From a bacterium (lineage in GTDB: Bacteria; Krumholzibacteriota; Krumholzibacteriia; LZORAL124-64-63), in NCBI GenBank assembly GCA_024231905.1, contig JAAEQC010000199.1, positions 1-64,000 of the forward strand: a stretch of 64,000 nt of DNA. The letters are read 5' to 3'. Shown here piece by piece: positions 18,495 through 27,582 of this stretch. A model generated the notes under the pieces. It did not search any database. It worked only from the letters and a program-made list of their open reading frames with translations, and was not told the origin of the DNA. Position 1 is the first letter of the stretch. Each line of letters begins with the position of its first letter. The position numbers were made by a program, and so were the translations under genes.

Positions 18495-19178
18495 TCAATT
18501 ATGCCGGACGCCCTCGAATTGTCCAGTCACGTCCCGTGCACCGGATTCCACCGGTGGCGCCGACGTGTAGAGCGCCGTTCGGCAGCAACCCAGGCCCAGG
18601 GGCGAGAGTTCCTCGTCCAGGTCCGCCGGGTCGAGATTCGCCAGCCGGGTCTGCAGGTGCACCGGGTCGGTGGCGGTGCCGTCGAGGACCCGCTCCACCG
18701 CCGCGCGGGCCGCTTGTCCGACCAGGCGCCGGATGAAGTCGTCGTCCCATTCGTCGACCCCGGCCAGGAAGGTCTCGAAGAAGCGGCCGGGCCCGGCGAT
18801 GTTCAGGGTGCAGTTGCCGATGACGCCGGCGTCGCCGGCGGGCACGGGCTCGTCGGCGGTCCAGCGCACGTTCAGTCCGCGGCTCACGTCCAGGAAGACC
18901 AGGTGGCCGTCGGCCGGCAGTTGTCCACGCTGGGTGCCGATCTCCAGCATGTGGCAGCCGTCCAGGTAGATGGCCTGCAGGCCGTCCTTGGCGATGAGCA
19001 GGGCGATCTGTCCCGCCTGGAGGGTCAGGGCGATACGCTGGCCCTTGAGGAACCCCAGGTCGAGAGGACCCTGGACCAAGCCCTGGTCCGGGTTCACGCT
19101 CCAGTCGATGACCGCGTCGTGGGTGTCGGTGGTGCGCCAGCTGGTGTCGCCCTGGTGTCTCGTTTCCCGCGCGTTCAT
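18495..19178 (-). CDS. Uncharacterised protein, possibly SPFH/band-7-like
   Basis: A 227-residue soluble protein starting at 19178 behind GGGGAGGACGTC. No signal peptide or membrane helix is seen. The N-terminal half is beta-rich (ALTLQAGQIALLIAKDGLQAIYLDGCHMLEIG), then CTLNIAGPGRFFETFLAGVDEWDDDFIRRLVGQAARAAVERVLDG. The alternation of a short beta domain with a helix opening FIRRLVGQAARAA is reminiscent of SPFH proteins, but I cannot confirm this. The C-terminus has a CC pair (LGCCRTALY). Its start overlaps the stop of the upstream gene (ATGA), so the two form an operon. Confidence 0.6.
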   Translation of the reverse strand: MNARETRHQGDTSWRTTDTHDAVIDWSVNPDQGLVQGPLDLGFLKGQRIALTLQAGQIALLIAKDGLQAIYLDGCHMLEIGTQRGQLPADGHLVFLDVSRGLNVRWTADEPVPAGDAGVIGNCTLNIAGPGRFFETFLAGVDEWDDDFIRRLVGQAARAAVERVLDGTATDPVHLQTRLANLDPADLDEELSPLGLGCCRTALYTSAPPVESGARDVTGQFEGVRHN

Positions 19179-19705
19179 GACGTCCTCCCCGGCCAAGTGA
19201 ATTCGGACTCCCAGCCCAGCCCCAACAGGTAGTTCCTCTCCTCGGCCATCTCGCTGAAGGACTGCAGATCGCGGCTCAGCCGTCCGGCTTCGTCCTTGAA
19301 CCATGCTGACGACGGCACGCCCCCCTCGAGGGCGCGCACCAGTTGCGCCGCTTCCTCCACCAGCAGGATGAGACGCGTGTCCAGTTCCTCCAGCTCGGCG
19401 ATGGTCGCGTGGCAGTCGCCCACCAGGCAGACGATGCCTTCCCGGTCCAGGCGGCGGAAGATGGCTCCGATGCGGTCGATCAATTCGTCGATGGTGGCGT
19501 TCTGCTCGGCGCCGAGCAGGTTGCCCTTCCGCTCGGCCACGTTCAGCAGCCGGTCGCCGCAGTCCTTGAGCATGCCGCCCAGGGCGTGCCGGAAGTCCTT
19601 CTCGGCGGCGGCGGCCTCGTCCTCACCTCGGTAGGTGCAGTAGACGGGCATCCGTTCCATGAGATCGATCATTGCCGGGGTGCTCAGGTGCGCTGTCTGG
19701 ACCAT
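19175..19705 (-). CDS. Uncharacterised helical protein, operon partner of the 18495-19178 gene
   Basis: A 176-residue protein, almost wholly alpha-helical by composition. Start ATG 19705 (MVQTAHLST) with GGAGAA eight bases upstream; a longer in-frame GTG start at 19819 adds a Pro/Arg-rich leader and is less likely. It contains CTYRGEDEAAAAEKDFRHAL and DELIDRIGAIFRRLDREG, then a long helix with LEELDTRLILLVEEAAQLVRAL. Acidic and hydrophobic heptad patterns suggest a helical bundle. It has two Cys (in GIVCLVGDC) that could be functional. No family is recognised. It is coupled to the downstream gene by a four-base overlap and probably acts with it. Confidence 0.6.
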   Translation of the reverse strand: MVQTAHLSTPAMIDLMERMPVYCTYRGEDEAAAAEKDFRHALGGMLKDCGDRLLNVAERKGNLLGAEQNATIDELIDRIGAIFRRLDREGIVCLVGDCHATIAELEELDTRLILLVEEAAQLVRALEGGVPSSAWFKDEAGRLSRDLQSFSEMAEERNYLLGLGWESEFTWPGRTS

Positions 19706-19956
19706 GCGGTGCTTCTCCGGGGCTGCGGGCGCGGTTGCCTGGGGAGAGACCCCCGGGGAGGTGTTGCGTCCTGCCCGGCGGAGGTCTTGCCTGGCGGGAA
19801 ACGGCAAGGCACGTACCACCCTCGCGAGGAATCTTGGGGCATCTTGCGGGAGGTCTTGGAATTGCTTGGGAGACAGGGAGATAGAAGAAAGGCGTCGGCG
19901 CCGGGACTCTCACGTCGTCGGCGCCGACTCCTTGCGGGACATGGCTTTTGGCAACG

Positions 19957-20865
19957 TCACGGCTCCCAGCGCGTCACCGGGTTGGTCAGGGCTCCGATGC
20001 CCTCGATTTCCACGGTCACCGTATCGCCCGGCTTCAGGAAGACCGGGGGTTCGCGGTAGATGCCCACGCCGCCGGGGGTGCCGGTGGAGATGATGTCCCC
20101 GGGCAACAGGGTCATGTTGCGGCTCACGTGCTCGACCAGGACGTCCACCGGGAAGATGAGCTGCTCGGTGTTGCTCGACTGCATGACCTCGTCGTTCCAG
20201 CGGCAACCGATGGCCAGGCCGGACGCCAGGTCGGGTAGTTCGTCCGAGGTGACGATCCAGGGTCCGCAGGGTCCGCCCGTGTCCATGGACTTGCCGCGGA
20301 ACCACTGCTTGTCCGCGTACTGGGCCTGGCGGTCGGACACGTCGTTGAAGCAGGTGTAGCCGGCGATGTGGTCCCTGGCGTCCGCGCGCGCGATGCGCCG
20401 GCCCGGGCGGCCGATGATGACCGCCAGCTCGGCTTCGGCGTCCACGCGGGTCAGGTCCTCCGGCAGCATGATCGGCCCGTCCGGGAACTGCAGGCACGAC
20501 GTGGCCTTGCAGAAGAGCAGCGGCCGCTCGGGGAGGGGCTTGTTCTGCTCCTCGGCGTGGTCGCGGTAGTTCAGCCCCACGCAGACGATCTTGGACGGCA
20601 GGAGCACCGGCGACAGCAACCGGGCGTCCGCCAGGGCGAACCACGGGGCGGGCAGGGAATCGCCGGCCGCCAGGCGCGCGGCCATGTCGTCCGTCGACGC
20701 CGCGTGGACCTGGTGGACCGTATGCACGGGCTGGAGGTCCGGCAGCAGGGCGTGCCAGTTGCCGGGCAGGGCAGGAGCTGCAGCCATGAGGTCCAGACCG
20801 AGGACGTCGTTCATGGCCAGGCCGGGGCGGGGATCCGCTCCCTGAGTGTAGGTGATGAGTCTCAT
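19957..20865 (-). CDS. Fumarylacetoacetate hydrolase (FAH) family protein
   Basis: A 302-residue protein with the FAH/2-hydroxyhepta-2,4-diene-1,7-dioate isomerase fold. Signatures are SKIVCVGLNYRDHAEE, PLLFCKATSCL, a metal-binding Glu pair in VDAEAELAVIIGRPGR, AGYTCFNDVSDR, WFRGKSMDTGGPCGPWIVTSDE and ISTGTPGGVG. The N-terminal extension MRLITY is usual for the ureidoglycolate lyase/acylpyruvase subgroup. It cleaves or decarboxylates a beta-diketo or acyl-pyruvate acid with Mg or Mn; the substrate is not determined. The ATG at 20865 lacks a clear ribosome-binding site, and a CATAAT box lies a few bases upstream, so a leaderless start is possible. Confidence 0.9.
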   Translation of the reverse strand: MRLITYTQGADPRPGLAMNDVLGLDLMAAAPALPGNWHALLPDLQPVHTVHQVHAASTDDMAARLAAGDSLPAPWFALADARLLSPVLLPSKIVCVGLNYRDHAEEQNKPLPERPLLFCKATSCLQFPDGPIMLPEDLTRVDAEAELAVIIGRPGRRIARADARDHIAGYTCFNDVSDRQAQYADKQWFRGKSMDTGGPCGPWIVTSDELPDLASGLAIGCRWNDEVMQSSNTEQLIFPVDVLVEHVSRNMTLLPGDIISTGTPGGVGIYREPPVFLKPGDTVTVEIEGIGALTNPVTRWEP

Positions 20866-20929
20866 GGGATCATTATGGCCGGGAGGCGGGCGGTTGCAAG
20901 GCACGATAACCCCGGGACTCGGTAGATAC

Positions 20930-20962
20930 GGCGGGCCGGGGACTCGTCTTCCCCGGCCCGCC
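20930..20962 (-). terminator. Hairpin terminator of the hsp20 gene
   Basis: Perfect 12-bp stem GGCGGGCCGGGG / CCCCGGCCCGCC with a nine-base loop, about 70 bases downstream of the Hsp20 stop and before the FAH gene start. GC-rich without a marked U-tract. Confidence 0.5.
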
Positions 20963-21030
20963 GCGTTGCCGGCTTCCGTGCCGGCCTTTCGGGATACGTC
21001 GTGTCGTTCCCGAATTCCTTCGTCCGGAGG

Positions 21031-21438
21031 TCAGTTGACCTGGATCCGCCGCGCCACGCTCTGCTCCGACTTGGGCAAGGTGATCTCCAGGACGCCGTCC
21101 TCGAGGTTGGCCTTGATGCCTTCGGCCTCCACGGCGTTGCCGAGGCGGAAGGTGCGGTTGAAGCCGACGCACTCGGCCCGCTCGCGGCGGCGCGCCTCGA
21201 AGCCCTCGGGCAGCTCCACCTGGCGTTCGGCCTTCACGGTCAGGGTCTGGTGCTCCACGTTGACCTCCAGGGCGTCGGCCTTCACGCCGGGCATGTCCAT
21301 GAGGATGCGGTACTCCTGCTCGCCTTCGATCACGTCGGCGCGCGGCGTGGCGGCGCAGGCGGCGTGGGGGTTGCAGGTGGCGGTCGTGCCGTTGAGGGCG
21401 GCGTCGATCAGGCGCGTCATGGGCATCAGGGTATTCAT
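21031..21438 (-). CDS. Small heat shock protein, Hsp20 family
   Basis: A 135-residue alpha-crystallin domain protein. Start ATG 21438 (MNTLMPMTRLID) with AGGAGG seven bases upstream. The crystallin core includes YRILMDMPGVKADALEVNVEHQTLTVKAER and FNRTFRLGNAVEAEGIKANLEDGVLEITLPK, the signature GVLEITLPK strand. The protein has a short N-terminus and Cys at three places in and near ATCNPHAACAAT, which is unusual for Hsp20. It is an ATP-independent holdase. The promoter region is shared with the divergent Omp85-like gene. Confidence 0.95.
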   Translation of the reverse strand: MNTLMPMTRLIDAALNGTTATCNPHAACAATPRADVIEGEQEYRILMDMPGVKADALEVNVEHQTLTVKAERQVELPEGFEARRRERAECVGFNRTFRLGNAVEAEGIKANLEDGVLEITLPKSEQSVARRIQVN

Positions 21439-21566
21439 GGTTGGTCCTCCTGTGGGTCCTGTGTTATGTGTTGGGCCGCTCTTCAGGCCGCGTTGCTTCC
21501 AAGCTCGGTCTCCCCATATCAATCGGCGTGCCCAGGCGAACCAGGTTTGGCGAGAAAACTTGCAAC

Positions 21567-23393
21567 ATGTTGATATCATATAAGAAAGAGACGCGGTCCC
21601 CGCGTGGGTTCACTGCAAATCCCCGTTCCGTTCGGCCGGCGGGGCCCCGTCGGTCATGTCACTCTGACAGATATGACACGAATTTCCGCCGCCATGTCCT
21701 GACAACGGTTCTCCTGATGGTCCTGGCGACTCCGGTAGCAGCCACGGATCCGGTCGACACAGGCGCACCCTTGCGCGTGGGCCGCATCACCCTGGAGATC
21801 ATGGACATCTACTCGTCCACCGAGGTGGCGACCGCCCGCGGCCTGGAGAAATTCGTACGCCGGACCATGAACGGGCTGCACGTGGAGACCCGGGAGGCGG
21901 TCCTGCGCCGGGAACTGCTCTTTGCCGAGGGCGATATCTACGATCCGGAAGCCCTGGTGGAGACCGAGCGGAACCTGCGCCGTCTGGGCATTCTCAACGG
22001 GGTGGTGGTGAGCGCCGCCGATACCACTGCGGACGGCACCGTCGACGTGGTCGTCCGCACCAGGGATTCCTGGTCCCTCAGCACCTCCCTCGCCTTCGCC
22101 ATGGCATCCGACGGGAAAGCGCGCTGGAACGTCAACTTCGCCGAGACCAACTTCCTGGGCTCGGCCATCACGGTGGGCAGCGGCCTGGGCCAGGACGAGG
22201 ACCGTACCTACTGGAAGCTCTGGTACCGCAAGCGCCGACTCTTCCGCACGGCCCTGTGGCTGGGGGTCGACTTCTCCGAGCACGGCGACGGCCACTACTA
22301 CGGTCTGACCCTGGCCCAGCCGTTCCACGCCCTGGACGACCCATGGGGCTTCCATGTCCAGGCCTGGGATCACGAGACCGACGGCCGCATCTACTTGTCC
22401 CACGCGGGGCCGGCGGGCGTGGACCCGGCGGAGGCAGCGAGCCTCTACGGCCGCGTGCCCCGCCAACAGTCCGGCGTCCTGCTCTCGGTGCTACGGCGGC
22501 TCAGCGCACCGGGCCGGGGCCGGGTCTGGCGCGCCGGCATCGGGCTTCGGTACCTGGACACGTCCTACGACCCGGGGGCCGTCGAGGAACTGTCGGACGA
22601 CCGCTGGGTCGATCTGCGCTGGCTGGACGACGGCGACGAACCCCTGGCCCGGGACGCCGGACGCGAGGTCCATCCCCACCTGGCACTGAGCACCGAGGGA
22701 CGAAGCTGGACCGAGCGGCGCTTCGTCATGCAGTATGGCCCCGTGGAGGACATTCCCCTGCACGTGGAGGGGAGCCTGACCGTCGGCCCGTCCGGCGGCG
22801 CCTTCGGGTCGACCACGAATTTCGGCCGTTCCGCCTGGCGCGGCGAAGCCGACGTTTCCTGGTGGCGGCCCGCCGGTGGCGGCCTGCTCCTGCTGAATCT
22901 CAACGGACGGGGTACGACCGGCGACCGGGCAGTCCGCCGCCACGCGGCCACGGCCCTGGCCGGTTGGGTCCGTGCCGTGGGCGAGGCCGACGCCCCCTGG
23001 TTGACCCGCGTCTTCGTGGAAGGCGCCCACGGCAGCCGCCTGAACGGGGCCTCGGCTTTCGTGCTCGGCCTGGACCGGGGCCTACGGACCCTGGACTTCG
23101 ACGGCATGGCAGGCGATCGCCTGGTACGCTGGAATGTGGAGCAGGGCAAGGTCACGCGCCGGGAGTACTTCGGCCTGGTCCGGGCCGGGGTGGCCGCCTT
23201 CTACAGCGGCGGCTGCGCCTGGTGGGACGACGAGGACCGGGACCTGTCCGACGCACGCCACGAGATCGGTGGCGGTCTACGCCTCGGTCCCACCCGTTCG
23301 GGCAACGCGCTCACCACGCGCCTGGACGTATCCTGGGCCCTGGACGGTTCGCGCGGTCCGGTCTTCACGGCCGTCTCGCGCGGCCATTTCTGA
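21567..23393 (+). CDS. BamA/TamA-like surface antigen with POTRA domain (start uncertain)
   Basis: A large beta-barrel outer-membrane protein: a POTRA-like unit (RRTMNGLHVETREAVLRREL..., VETERNLRRLGILNGVVV) followed by a barrel of about 480 residues with many Gly, Arg and aromatic strands, ending in Phe (SRGHF). The start is uncertain: the in-frame ATG 21567 puts the hydrophobic signal-like VLTTVLLMVLATPVAA at residues 44-60, which is too deep for a signal peptide. A frame-2 ATG at about 21673 reads MTRISAAMS before a stop, so a frameshift or sequencing slip at the 5' end is possible. It is followed 19 bases later by a flippase gene on the same strand, suggesting an envelope role. Confidence 0.7.
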   Translation: MLISYKKETRSPRGFTANPRSVRPAGPRRSCHSDRYDTNFRRHVLTTVLLMVLATPVAATDPVDTGAPLRVGRITLEIMDIYSSTEVATARGLEKFVRRTMNGLHVETREAVLRRELLFAEGDIYDPEALVETERNLRRLGILNGVVVSAADTTADGTVDVVVRTRDSWSLSTSLAFAMASDGKARWNVNFAETNFLGSAITVGSGLGQDEDRTYWKLWYRKRRLFRTALWLGVDFSEHGDGHYYGLTLAQPFHALDDPWGFHVQAWDHETDGRIYLSHAGPAGVDPAEAASLYGRVPRQQSGVLLSVLRRLSAPGRGRVWRAGIGLRYLDTSYDPGAVEELSDDRWVDLRWLDDGDEPLARDAGREVHPHLALSTEGRSWTERRFVMQYGPVEDIPLHVEGSLTVGPSGGAFGSTTNFGRSAWRGEADVSWWRPAGGGLLLLNLNGRGTTGDRAVRRHAATALAGWVRAVGEADAPWLTRVFVEGAHGSRLNGASAFVLGLDRGLRTLDFDGMAGDRLVRWNVEQGKVTRREYFGLVRAGVAAFYSGGCAWWDDEDRDLSDARHEIGGGLRLGPTRSGNALTTRLDVSWALDGSRGPVFTAVSRGHF

Positions 23394-23412
23394 TCAGCGA
23401 GGAGAATCGGCC

Positions 23413-24921
23413 GTGGGCGCCACCCGCACCGTCGCCAAGAACACCATCCTCCTGACGATCGGCCTGCTCAGCGGCCGGGCGCTCAGCGTGCTGCTCATCC
23501 GCAAGATGACGCCGCTGCTGGGCACCGACGGCATGGGCATCTGGGGCCAGGCCACGGACCTGACGGCTATCCTGCTGGTGGTGGCCAATTACGGCCTCGG
23601 GACCCTCCTGACCCGCGAAGTGACCCGCCGCCGGTACCTCACCTCGGCCCTCTTCTGGTCCGCCGTGCGGGTGCGTTGGATCATCGGCGCCGCCTGCTAC
23701 GCCTTCCTGCTGGTCTTCGTACGCGCCATGGGTTTCGACGACCTCAAGACCGCGGCCGTACTCGTCACCGGGGTGGCGGTCTTCGTGGAGGCCACGGCCA
23801 TGGCCTGCGACGCAGTGCTGCAGGCCCACGAGAAGGTCCAGCACCAGACCAGCAGCCAGATCCTCTCGGCGGTGCTGTACTTCGTCGTGGGCTGGTGGGC
23901 CCTGGAGGCGGGCCACGGCATCATGGGAGTGGTGTGGGCGAACCTGGCCAGCCGGGTGGTGCGGTTGGCGGTGGTGGCTCCGCTCATGGTCCGCGGTTGC
24001 GGCCCCTGGCGCACGGATCCGCAAGCGGCGACCGACACGCCGGGTATGGGCTGGATGTTCCGGCTGGGCCTGCCCATGTTCATGGCCACCACCTTCGGCA
24101 TCATCTACAACAAGGTCGACACCATCATGCTGGGCACCATCCTGGGCGATACGCCCGCCGGGGTGTACGTGCTCGGCCACCGGGCCCTGGACATGATGAT
24201 CCTCGTGCCCAGCCTCTTCGGCTTCGCCCTCTTCCCGGCCATGGCGCGTTACGGCATGGACTCCACCGTCGACGCGGTGCGTTTCGGGGAGCGGTCCCTG
24301 CGCTTCATGCTGGCGGCGGTGGTGCCGCTGACGCTCTTCCTCACCTTCACCGCCGGTCCGATCATCCGCTGGTTCGACGACACGGGCGAGGGCGCCTTCG
24401 CCGACTCGATTCCCGTCCTCATGATCGTCATCTGGGCCTTGCCCCTGCAGGCGGCCAACATCGTCTTCAACCGCCTGCTGGTGACCGCTGACCGGGAGCG
24501 CAGCTTCATCGCCATCGGGCTCGTGTCCATGCTCGTCAACGTGGTCCTGAACATCCTGCTCATCCCGCGCTACAGCTACTTCGGCGCCTCCTGGGCCACC
24601 ATCGCCAGCATGACCGTGAGTTTCGTCATGCACCTGGGGAGCCTGGCCCGGACCGAACACCGCCCGCCCCTGCTGCGTGCCCTGCTGGGTCCCACGGCCG
24701 CCACCGCCCTGGCCTGGGTCGCGACCGTGGGCGCGGGTCGTTTCCTGGTGCCGTCCTGGGGCCTGGAGCCGTTCCACCTGCCGGTCCACGCCTGGGGACC
24801 CTTCCTCGCCGCGACGGGGTTGACGGCGGTCTTCTACCTGGCCGCCCTGGCGATCCTGCGGGTCATCGGCCGCCGCGACCTGGACCTCCTGCGCGACCTC
24901 CTGCCCGGCCGCCGCGCCTGA
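23413..24921 (+). CDS. Polysaccharide/lipid flippase (MATE/Wzx-like superfamily)
   Basis: A 502-residue polytopic membrane protein starting at GTG 23413 with GAGGAG upstream, 19 bases after the Omp85-like gene. About 14 hydrophobic helices in the MVF/MATE-like arrangement are visible: repeated segments ILLTIGLLSGRALSVLLIRK, TAILLVVANYGLGTLLTREV, GMGWMFRLGLPMFMATTFG and YNKVDTIMLGTILGDTPAGVY, then YSYFGASWATIASMTVSFV, typical of Wzx-type O-antigen/polysaccharide flippases. It would move undecaprenyl-linked or similar glycolipids across the inner membrane. No glycosyltransferases are adjacent, so the cargo is open. Confidence 0.88.
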   Translation: MGATRTVAKNTILLTIGLLSGRALSVLLIRKMTPLLGTDGMGIWGQATDLTAILLVVANYGLGTLLTREVTRRRYLTSALFWSAVRVRWIIGAACYAFLLVFVRAMGFDDLKTAAVLVTGVAVFVEATAMACDAVLQAHEKVQHQTSSQILSAVLYFVVGWWALEAGHGIMGVVWANLASRVVRLAVVAPLMVRGCGPWRTDPQAATDTPGMGWMFRLGLPMFMATTFGIIYNKVDTIMLGTILGDTPAGVYVLGHRALDMMILVPSLFGFALFPAMARYGMDSTVDAVRFGERSLRFMLAAVVPLTLFLTFTAGPIIRWFDDTGEGAFADSIPVLMIVIWALPLQAANIVFNRLLVTADRERSFIAIGLVSMLVNVVLNILLIPRYSYFGASWATIASMTVSFVMHLGSLARTEHRPPLLRALLGPTAATALAWVATVGAGRFLVPSWGLEPFHLPVHAWGPFLAATGLTAVFYLAALAILRVIGRRDLDLLRDLLPGRRA

Positions 24922-24938
24922 CCTCCACCAACGAGCAG

Positions 24939-24966
24939 TTGATTTACGGCCCGCCCGTCGTGTAAA
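24939..24966 (+). promoter_or_regulatory. Sigma-70-like promoter for the AGCS transporter
   Basis: TTGATT (24939-24944), a 16-base spacer and TGTAAA (24961-24966) match -35 and -10 boxes at four of six positions each, about 75 bases upstream of ATG 25041. It lies in the 119-base gap after the flippase. Confidence 0.4.
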
Positions 24967-25040
24967 CAGGAGCGACGCGCCAGGCATCCGCCCACGCTTC
25001 GGCCGCGCCCGCGGCGCCCGGACGAGGACGAAAGGTTCCC

Positions 25041-26708
25041 ATGGAATTCCTCAACGACTTCGCCTCCGGCCTGTCCGGGAAGGTGTGGGGTTGGCCCGAG
25101 ATCTTCCCGGTCATGGTCGGCTTGCTGCTGGTCACCGGCCTGGTGATGACGGTCGCCCTGCGCTTCATCCAGCTGCGGGAACTGAAACACGGCCTGGACG
25201 TGATCCGCGGCAAGTACGACGACCCGGATCACGACGGGGACCTGAGCCACTTCCGCGCCCTGACCACGGCGCTGTCGGCCACCGTGGGCATCGGCAACAT
25301 CGCCGGCGTGGCCACGGCCCTGCACTACGGCGGTCCCGGCGCCCTGTTCTGGATGTGGGTGACGGCGGTCTTCGGCATGGCGCTCAAGTACGCCGAGTGC
25401 ACCCTGGCCATCAAGTACCGCACCATCCTGCCCGACGGCACGGTCGCCGGCGGGCCCATGTACTACATCGAGAAGGGACTGGGCAGCAACTGGAAGTGGT
25501 TGGCGGTGGCCTTCGCCGTCTGCGCCATCATCTCGAGCTTCGGTTCGGGCAACAGCATCCAGGCCTTCACCGTGGCCGACCAGCTGCGCTCGGATCTGGG
25601 CGTCCCGACCTGGATCACGGGCATGATCGGCGCGTCCCTGGTGGCGGCGGTCATCCTGGGCGGCATCACGCGCATCGGCGCGGTCACCAGCCGTCTCGTG
25701 CCTTACATGGCGGCCATCTACGTGACCGGCGGCCTGGTTGTCGTCCTCATGAACATCGGGCAGGTGCCCGGGGTGATGACGGAGATCTTCTCCGCGGCCT
25801 TCAAGCCGGCGGCCCAGGTGGGCGGTTTCGCCGGCGGGGCCTTCATCTTCATGCTCACCTGGGGCGTGAAGCGGGGGCTCTTCTCCAACGAGTCGGGCCA
25901 GGGCTCAGCGCCCATCGCCCATGCGGCGGCCAAGACCGACGAGCCCGTGCGCGAGGGCGTCGTGGCCATGCTCGGTCCTCTCATCGACACCCTGATCATC
26001 TGCACCATCACGGGCCTGGTGATCCTGACCACCGGCGTGTGGAAGGAGAAGATGCCCGCCGAGGTGCCGGTGAACGCCCAGTCGGACATCACCGTCATCG
26101 CCACCGACAGCTATGTGGACGTCAACGGCGCCGTTGAAGAGGCGTTCCGTTTCACCGGCAGCATCGAGTGCTACGACGGCAACCCGCTCGGCGTCCTCTT
26201 CGTGCGCAACCATTCGGTTGTGGACGACCCGCGGATCGAGGGCGGGGACGGCACCGCCTGGGGCGGCACCCTGGTGGTGGACGACGGCGACATCGAGTTG
26301 GACGATCTACCGGACCTGACCCTCAGTGGCGAGATGGCCCAGAACGGCTCACCGCTCACGGCCTGGGCCTTCAAGCGGGGCCTGGCACGCTTCGGCGGCT
26401 GGGGACACTTCATCGTCACCGTGGGGGTGGTGCTCTTCGGCCTCTCCACGGCCATCAGCTGGAGCTACTACGGGGACCGGGCGGTGGTCTACCTCTTCGG
26501 GCCGAAGTACGTCCTGCCCTACAAGATCGTTTTCTGCATCATGAACTTCCTGGGGGCTATCTTCTCGCTGGAGATCGTCTGGAACTTCGGCGACAGCGCC
26601 CTCGGACTCATGGCCCTGCCCAACCTCATCGCGTTGATCTTCCTGGCGCGCAAGGTGCGGGGCATGTCGTCCGAGTACTTCGACCGGGAGCATAAGCCTC
26701 TGCGGTAG
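25041..26708 (+). CDS. Alanine/glycine:cation symporter (AGCS family)
   Basis: A 555-residue Na+- or H+-coupled amino-acid importer. AGCS signatures are FRALTTALSATVGIGNIAGVATAL, GGPGALFWMWVTAVFGMALKYAE, GPMYYIEKGL, and GLFSNESGQGSAPIAHAAAKTDEPVREG. It is longer than typical members: an insert of about 90 residues (VPVNAQSDITVIATDSYVDV to ITLSGE-type stretch, about 340-430) interrupts the transporter between the helix ending TTGVWKEKMP and FGGWGHFIVTVGVVLFGLS. The insert is hydrophilic, rich in Asp and Gly, and probably periplasmic. Start ATG 25041 follows GAAAGG at six bases. Confidence 0.92.
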   Translation: MEFLNDFASGLSGKVWGWPEIFPVMVGLLLVTGLVMTVALRFIQLRELKHGLDVIRGKYDDPDHDGDLSHFRALTTALSATVGIGNIAGVATALHYGGPGALFWMWVTAVFGMALKYAECTLAIKYRTILPDGTVAGGPMYYIEKGLGSNWKWLAVAFAVCAIISSFGSGNSIQAFTVADQLRSDLGVPTWITGMIGASLVAAVILGGITRIGAVTSRLVPYMAAIYVTGGLVVVLMNIGQVPGVMTEIFSAAFKPAAQVGGFAGGAFIFMLTWGVKRGLFSNESGQGSAPIAHAAAKTDEPVREGVVAMLGPLIDTLIICTITGLVILTTGVWKEKMPAEVPVNAQSDITVIATDSYVDVNGAVEEAFRFTGSIECYDGNPLGVLFVRNHSVVDDPRIEGGDGTAWGGTLVVDDGDIELDDLPDLTLSGEMAQNGSPLTAWAFKRGLARFGGWGHFIVTVGVVLFGLSTAISWSYYGDRAVVYLFGPKYVLPYKIVFCIMNFLGAIFSLEIVWNFGDSALGLMALPNLIALIFLARKVRGMSSEYFDREHKPLR

Positions 26709-26724
26709 GGAGACGAAAGACACC

Positions 26725-27582
26725 ATGGCCAAGACAACCCCTCGCCATCCCGGCTACGTGCGGGACCGCATGAAAGCGCTCGCCGCCTCGGGCGAGCTGA
26801 ACGCCCGCAATGCCGACCGCCACTGGCTCTACGAGGAGTCGGTGCAGAACGTCGACCGCGAATTGGAATTCATCGACCGTGTCTTCAAGCGGCACTACGG
26901 GCGCAAGCCTACCTTTGTGCGGGAAGACTTCTGCGGTACGGCCCTGCTCTGCGCCAAGTGGGTCGCCCACCGCCGGGGCAACACCGCTCTCGGCGTCGAC
27001 TTCGACGGTCCGACCCTGGACTGGGGACGTGCCAACAACGTGGCCCCCTTGGGTGACCGGGCCGGCCGGGTCACCCTGATGGAGGACGACGTGCGCAACG
27101 TCACCTCGCCGCTCTGCGACGTGCTCGCGGCCACGAATTTTTCTTGGTGGGGCTTCAAGACCCGCGCCGCGCTGGGCGCCTACTTCCGCAACTGCCACGC
27201 GTCCCTCCGTCAGGAGGGCCTCCTGATGCTGGACTGCTTCGGCGGGCCCGAGGCCCAGGTCGCCCAGGAAGAGGAACGCAGCCTCGAGGGTTTCGACTAC
27301 ATCTGGGACCAGGACGGCTACAATCCCATCACCGGCGAGACCCGCTGCCACATCCACTTCGACTTTCCGGATGGCAAGCGGCTGAAACGAGCCTTCAGCT
27401 ACGACTGGCGTATCTGGACCCTGGCCGAGACTCACGACCTGCTGCTGGAGAGCGGATTCTCCGCGGTGGATGTCTACTGGGAAGGCACCAACCGGGGCGG
27501 CGAACCCAACGGAATCTACCGCATCAGCGTGAAGGGTGACTCGGCTCCGGCCTGGGTGGCCTACCTCATCGCTCGCCGCTGA
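26725..27582 (+). CDS. Class I SAM-dependent methyltransferase
   Basis: A 285-residue cytoplasmic protein; GGGAGACGAAAG precedes the ATG. The SAM-binding region is FVREDFCGTALLCAKWVAHR (motif I variant lacking the usual GxGxG) with ALGVDFDGPTLDWGR as motif II. DVLAATNFSWWGFKTR and LLMLDCFGGPEA are motif IV-like. The C-terminus (YWEGTNRGGEPNGIYR) is conserved-looking and hydrophilic. The substrate is unknown. It lies 16 bases after the symporter stop and may be cotranscribed. Confidence 0.8.
   Translation: MAKTTPRHPGYVRDRMKALAASGELNARNADRHWLYEESVQNVDRELEFIDRVFKRHYGRKPTFVREDFCGTALLCAKWVAHRRGNTALGVDFDGPTLDWGRANNVAPLGDRAGRVTLMEDDVRNVTSPLCDVLAATNFSWWGFKTRAALGAYFRNCHASLRQEGLLMLDCFGGPEAQVAQEEERSLEGFDYIWDQDGYNPITGETRCHIHFDFPDGKRLKRAFSYDWRIWTLAETHDLLLESGFSAVDVYWEGTNRGGEPNGIYRISVKGDSAPAWVAYLIARR

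Noticed and set aside
19917..19928. GTCGGCGCCGAC palindrome near the end of the FAH gene
   Set aside because: Short GC palindrome, common by chance in this composition; no T-run and no clear role.
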